Source: Stramonita haemastoma (Eukaryota; Mollusca; Gastropoda; Neogastropoda; Muricidae). From it: a stretch of DNA of 64,000 nt. The position numbers and the translations under genes are program-made. Where the stretch lies: the NCBI GenBank assembly GCA_030674155.1, contig CM060318.1, positions 80,462,774-80,526,773 on the forward strand, in the 5' to 3' direction. Below the pieces are notes generated by a model. The model was given only the letters and a program-made list of their open reading frames with translations. It did not search any database and was not told the origin of the DNA. This document shows positions 59,101-64,000 of this stretch, one piece after another; position 1 is the stretch's first letter; every line of letters starts with the position of its first letter.

Positions 59101-62100
59101 TTCAGAACACATTATTTTTGGTTTTTGATCCTGGGCTATCATAAGACAAAACAAAGCACTATGGTCAGTGATCATTCCAGTCCACTACTTTCAATCTGCG
59201 CATACAGTATTTAACATAAAGGATATTTTTCAAGTCCAGTCTGACAAAAATTCATTTCTTGAGAAACATGCACAAAAAAGCTTATTTTTATGATACTACT
59301 AATAATTTCCTAGGCCATCTTTCTATTCAGTCTTGTTTTCATTTCTCTGGTAAAGCTCCGGGGTTCACCAATGGTGAGATTTTGCATATGCAACCATCAA
59401 GGTAGTGCCTTCCAACTTTGGGGATGATGTTAAAACACGACACCAAAGTGCATACGTTTCTGAATTTAAATTGTGTCATCTGTTTCTACCGTCACACAAT
59501 AGCCTATTCTTCTGAAAGGCTGAGTGGGTTTTAATGTATGTGTACAAAGCTTTGCATACATTTGTGCACAAGACCTCAATTTTTTGTCTCATCTGTAGAA
59601 CTGTCAGGGGAGTGGAGTCTGTACTGATCTTAACTCCAGAGTGGTGGCTGAAACTGGCCTCATCAGATTGTCAGCCCCAAACTCCAACCACTAGATAGGC
59701 TATTCTCCTCCCAACCCCCCCCCCCCCCCCCCCATCCCCCCAACTTACTATTTCACCAATTCTGAAATCAAATACCATATGCATGAACTTACGCCATCAG
59801 CTGTTCTTTGAGACTTGCCAGGTCACCTTCACTGAGCTGAAGACACAAAAGAAAAATGATAAGGGATAATCATTTCAATTATTAGCATTTCAAAATACAA
59901 GTAAATACAATAAGACTGTGTTCAATATCATGTGATCTGAGAGTAAATGATTGACTAAAGAAATAAATGTAAGTCTGTCTGTGCGTGTAGCTGTATCAGT
60001 ATTATATACCTGTCATTCTCTTCATCCTCAACACAAAAACACATATACACAGCACACAATGTCAAAGAAACGGGAGTAAAAGATGAATGACTTCAGACTT
60101 CCAAGGGCCATATAAACCCTGATGAGAGTGCATTACAAATACATCTGGCATGACTGTGTTCACATGTGGTAGCATTTATGTGTGCAGACATACATGAAGG
60201 CCATGCACATACTAGATTTTGAATGTGATGCACATGTCAATGCAAGTACAACAAAAACAAAACTTTTTCTTAGAAATCACAATGGTAAAGATTCCAAAAA
60301 TCGACTTCATACCTTGCCCTGGTTGACAAATCCTGCCAGCTGTCCCTCAAGGGCGTCTAAACGCAAACTGGCATTCTGCAACATGTAACAACTGACCATG
60401 ACACAGCAACCTAACTCTTTTATCCAAGACATCTAGTAAGATTCAAATACATTAATTTCATTCCAAAACACATGTGTTGTTTCATACAACCAAAAGAATG
60501 ACCAGTAACATTTTTTCTCTTTGATGTTATAAAAAAGAAAACTAACATTTGTTTGTTCTTAAAAGCAATAAGGGAAACAAGTCAGAAACTGATAAAGAAA
60601 AAAAAAAAGCCTCAACTTCTTCATAATCACATATCCTTTGTACAATAAAGCGTCTATGGCAGATGTAAAGTGCAAACTCAAAATAGCTGTTTATAAAGGA
60701 ATGAACAAGCATTCTGATCATATACACACTTTACACAATGACTGAATATACAACTGGTGTTCTCTTGTCTTCTGTTTTCATTCAAAGATAAAGCCTGGAA
60801 TGGATTTTTAGCAGTATCAACTAAATAATAAGTGCCCATAAACACTGAGAGGTCCTACATACCTGTGCTTTGTTCTGCAGGTCTGCCAGCTGTTGTTGCA
60901 CAGAGTCCAGTCGCAGTCTGGCATCTTCCTGACTCACTTTCAGGGCATCCTGCAACAACATTCCCCAATATACGCACTCTCAACATCCACACACAACTGT
61001 ACTGATTCGTAATCAGTGTTCCTAGTAAAAGACAAAAAACCCCACAAAGAACTGGAAACAGGGATCAATAAAAGACAGTTCTGATTGAAACTTTAAGCAT
61101 TTGCGACAGCCATTCACACATTGCGTGTGCGCGCGCACACATACACACACACACAATCACGCTCAAGGCTTTTACAAAACAAGGACAAAGGTTTTACATA
61201 AAAGGCTTAAATAAAACGAAAAACATTTCTCAAAAACTTTTGTTCAAGATTTCCTCCCCTGGTAACATACAAGTGCCTCCCCCCCGCCCCCAATCTTTTT
61301 AGGAATAGAGGCTAACCCGCATTCAGCTAATTTTCCAATCACAGAAAGTAGAACTTCCCAGAAACCATGACAGTTACCTGTCCTGCCGTGTTCCCTTCTT
61401 GAACGATGTTGACCAGACTGAGTCGCAGTGCTTCCAGCTGAGGGGAGAGCAGTCCTGTCAGCAGAGCCTGAATCTCCGACTCCGTCAGCCACTCGCGCTT
61501 CTCCCCCTTCTGCAGCTGCAGGAAAATCTGCTGCACTCGTTCGTTGAGGTCTGTGCTCTGCAACATCAAAGATCAGAATTCTGAATAACTATCTGAAGAA
61601 CAGAAAACAGTCAATGAACACAACATTCCATGTGAAACTTCTTGTGATTGACAGATCTTTTGTCTGATATCCGATACACCCCTAAGTATTTTTGTATTTT
61701 TTGCATAATCACATAGGAAACGGAAAAGCTCCATAACCCTATAAGCACAGGTTTACCACATCTATTGTACATTCATTGAGAGTTAACTCTGAACAATTTT
61801 ATTGTACAAGGCCACCAACAGCCAAGAAAATGTTGATCCTGGTGAGACTGGAAAATAATCAGCAATAAAAAAACAACTGACATCTGTATTTTAACTGAAC
61901 CTTGCTGCTAATGAAAAACATTCCATGCAGACACATCACTATATGCATTGGAAAGCCCTGGTCAAAAGATAAAATAGAAGTAAACTCCTGTCATAATGAT
62001 GACAGGCTTTTTCAATCACTGGGCACTTCCAGGCATGAGCATAGTTGTTCCAGGGACAGACAGATTACCTGGGTCCTGTCTCGAAGCTCTGCCATCTGTT

Positions 62101-63495
62101 TCTCCACCCCTTCCAATCGCAGCCTGGCCTCCTCCTGGATCACCCCCACATTGCCCTGCAACATCACAACAGTCACCTGCAACATCTACCCTTACGTATC
62201 TACCACCCTTTTTTATGTCATAAATGCTATGAAACTACAGTTTTACTTTAGCTTTCAAGTCCAACTTTGTGCCAAATAGTCCCTTTAACACTACCAGCAG
62301 TTTGAATATCGAGAAAACAAAATATGAAAACTCCTGTAGATGACTTCAAAAGAGTTAAGATTTTAAAGTAACCACATTTCAATTTTATCTTGAAGTCATT
62401 GGTACAGTAACTAAACCACAAAATTTCTATAACTCATAAAATGATACCACTATTTTTTCAGAGGTGTTATAAATCCAGGTTCACAGAAGGCAAACAAATC
62501 TAGTAAAAACTGCATTTTTTACAAATTCAAATTTTTGAAGATGCCAACTTGAAGAACAAAAATTAACGACTCCAGAAAGCTTAGTTCACTGCTAATTCAT
62601 TACAACGCTACTAAGCTTAAGTTTTACTAAACAACCTGTGCCACATTAAGCTTTAAATAATTTGTACATCTTAGCAAAGTTTCGCTACCTGTCTGCTGGT
62701 TCAGTGCTACACTGATCATCCTATCCACAAACCTTACCACACATCTTACTGCAACAGCCAAGTCAAGAAATTACCTGTTCTGAGCTGCCCTCTTTCAGAC
62801 TGCTCAACAGACTGAGTCTCAGGGACTCCATCTGAGAGGTGAGCAGCCCCTTCACCAGGACCTCAATCTCAGCCTGGCTCAGCCAGTCACGCTTCTCGTC
62901 CTTCTGCACCTGGAGCAGGATCTGCTGCACCTCCTGCTGAAGGTCTGTGTTCTGCAGTATAAACATCTGCCTTTCAATATCACCACAAGGTGCACCTGAT
63001 ACAACTGTACACATACAGCTATCTTTTTTCTTTCTTTTTAAATATTTTTTTACACAGACAGCTATCAATTTCACCAACAAACCAAAACTTCTACTTCCAC
63101 ACCATTCCATTTGAAAAAAACAAACAAACCCTATAGCCTGAACACTACTTTCAATTCTAATTAATCTTCCCTTTTGATCTAAAACAGCAACACTTTACTT
63201 TTAGATAAGGCAAAAACCCTTGTTACAGTTCTAGTGACTTTAGTAGCTTCTTTTAAAACAAAAGCAAAAAAAAAATTTTTTTAATTAAAAAAATTGCACA
63301 TACAAGTTAACCCATTATCTGATTATAAGGTAATGAAAACAAAAAAAATAGAGAATGCAACATTCATGTTGTAGTATATCATTGTGTGCAGTAAGAACAC
63401 ATTAAAATATGAAGATTAAAAGTTTAGCTTACCTTGACGGAGACAGTTAATTCCTGGAGCTTTTCCTCTATTGCCTTCAAACGCAAAGCTGCATC
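54692..63495 (-). CDS. SUN1/SUN2-like LINC complex protein, 5' end outside the window
   Basis: SUN proteins span the inner nuclear membrane and bind KASH peptides in the perinuclear space. Exons seen (minus): 63495-63433, 62951-62775, 62155-62069, 61557-61378, 60949-60863, 60375-60313, about 59836-59793, 58944/58942-58664, 57904-57820, 57229-57114, 56400-56233, 55878-55786/55782, 54810-54692. The first eight are coiled coil (ARLRLDSVQQQLADLQ type). DIQGLIDAALLKYSAD and DYALES start the SUN1/2-type SUN domain. RCSKTYS keeps the KASH-disulfide Cys; LPGNCWPF and EEYTCLYRF keep the intradomain Cys pair; TLEHIAKSQSIFG and SAPKNF follow family order. The protein ends RVHGLPQEHN. The nucleoplasmic and transmembrane parts must lie right of 64000. 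Two junctions need non-obvious splice sites (see findings). SUN1 versus SUN2 orthology cannot be decided. Confidence 0.93.
55917..56165. repeat. GT, (TGTGG)n and CA microsatellites
   Basis: GT repeats (55917-55985) pass into TGTGG pentamers (55990-56045), with a CA run at 56128-56165. They lie in the intron between the SUN exons ending at 56233 and starting at 55878. Confidence 0.95.
56401..56647 (-). repeat. 62-bp minisatellite abutting a SUN-domain exon
   Basis: Four units start (plus strand) at 56401, 56463, 56524 and 56586, with a partial unit at 56648. On the gene's strand each ends in TGTGTGCAG, the exon's acceptor in the last copy, and also contains TTTGTTTTTCTCAG. Confidence 0.9.
57437..57830 (+). 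repeat. SINE family A, long-tail variant, full-length
   Basis: The head has GGGATAGCCTGGTGGTCAGA (A box) and GGGTTCAAAGCC (B box, mutated). The body has CTGGAGATAAC, GATGAAGACAATAAACTGAGG and GTAGGCCATAGTGTGCTGGT, and the tail CATCATCCCCAAAGTTGGAA then TGCAGCTACCTTCATAGTGG. It overlaps the region just 3' of the exon at 57820-57904. Confidence 0.85.
57905..58660. other. SUN intron; no nested gene
   Basis: A/T-rich, with diverged AAATTTATATCCACCACTGCAAAT / AAATTAATATCCAGCACTGCAAAT repeats near 58435, 58490 and 58545. Confidence 0.5.
59360..59700 (-). repeat. SINE family A, long-tail variant
   Basis: The plus strand shows the reverse of the 57437 copy: AACTTTGGGGATGATGTTAA, CACACAATAGCCTATTCTTC, TCTCATCTGTAGAACTGTCA and GGGGAGTGGAGTCTGTACTG. 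A C run (59718-59742) follows the head. Confidence 0.75.
60863..62951 (-). repeat. Duplicated two-exon unit in the SUN coiled coil
   Basis: A 59-60 codon exon plus a 29-codon exon occurs twice: 62951-62775 with 62155-62069, and 61557-61378 with 60949-60863. The long exons share TDL...VQQI.LQ.QK.EKR.WL and LRLSL; the short ones share ARLRL. All borders are phase 0, so duplication keeps the frame. Confidence 0.85.
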
Positions 63496-64000
63496 CTGCA
63501 CAAAGATATTTGCAGGTAAGCAAAAAAAGTAATCATCTTAGTACTGTTTTCATAAAATCATCTGAACTGTTAGATCAGTAAGACCACTTTTTCCAGATCC
63601 ATCTCCTTTAACACACTTGTCAAACAGGGTTTCTTGTAAAAAAAAAAACTTTTCTAATTTTTTTATACTGTTAAAAGCAGCATGCAAGCAAAAAAAAACA
63701 AACAAAACCCTAAACCTGTAAACTTTGTCATATAAGCCAAAATAACTTTCACACACACACTCCTTGAAATAAAAATAATTGGATTTATCAATAACTTACA
63801 TGCAGTGCAATACAACACTAGCAGACAGGCACATATACACATTCATCTCTTTCACACTGGTATTACTCAAATCAAATTAATTACTTGCATTCAGAGCACT
63901 TTGCCTGAAAGATACCAACACTAAACTAAAAACTCAACACAAAGAAGATAAAACACGAACTATCAAGACAACATTTATCCAACTCTGTGGCTCCCCCCCC
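63496..64000. other. SUN intron; no exon recognised up to the window edge
   Basis: A/T-rich sequence ending in a C run. The exon preceding 63495 lies outside the window. Confidence 0.5.

Noticed and set aside
54692..63495. Testis-type short SUN protein (SUN3/SPAG4/SUN5)
   Set aside because: The ALLKYSADK...LPDYALES linker and the long multi-exon coiled coil fit SUN1/SUN2.

Overview
This is nuclear DNA of an animal. It has spliced genes with short GT-AG exons and long introns, very dense dinucleotide microsatellites (CA/GT runs above 100 bp), tRNA-derived SINEs, decayed non-LTR reverse transcriptases and many small inverted-repeat transposons. The SINE types, the TE relics and the protein residues suggest a lophotrochozoan, most likely a gastropod mollusc. 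That assignment is inference; no species can be named from the sequence alone.

Three host genes are supported. (1) SNU13/NHP2L1 (15.5K), minus strand, about 27840 to 14259: five exons give a full 128-residue protein if exon 1 contributes only the ATG. (2) DMC1, the meiosis-specific RecA/RAD51-family recombinase, plus strand, 31368 to 44595: thirteen exons join in phase to 342 codons, close to the human length. (3) A SUN1/SUN2-type inner nuclear membrane LINC protein, minus strand, from beyond the right edge (first visible exon 63495) to its stop at 54692. It keeps the perinuclear coiled coil, which contains a duplicated two-exon unit, and the whole SUN domain. SNU13 and DMC1 are divergent; DMC1 and the SUN gene are convergent. 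In humans the orthologues SNU13, DMC1 and SUN2 all lie on 22q13, so this looks like ancient bilaterian linkage.

Layout. 0-14 kb is repeat-dominated: SINEs, two non-LTR RT relics, a fold-back element, a 1.7-kb G/T-skewed tandem tract, a satellite with a 68-bp perfect-type hairpin, and a 1.07-kb piggyBac-like element with TTAA ends. 14-28 kb is SNU13, whose introns hold a TIR element, an RT relic, a tRNA/5S chimeric SINE and a satellite-like triplication. 28-31 kb is a repeat cluster in the divergent intergenic region, including a second fold-back copy. 31-45 kb is DMC1, with many SINEs and three short TTAA-ended MITEs in its introns. 45-54.7 kb is intergenic and contains a 2.7-kb TTAA-ended transposon with matching 19-bp termini and decayed transposase-like reading frames. 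54.7-64 kb is the SUN gene.

The genes do not form an operon. DMC1 (meiotic strand exchange) and SUN proteins (tethering meiotic chromosome ends to the nuclear envelope) both act in meiotic prophase, but their adjacency here is most simply inherited synteny. The most unusual items are the TTAA-ended DNA transposons, the chimeric tRNA/5S SINE, the satellite hairpin, the minisatellite that duplicates a splice acceptor in the SUN gene, and the exon duplication in the SUN coiled coil.
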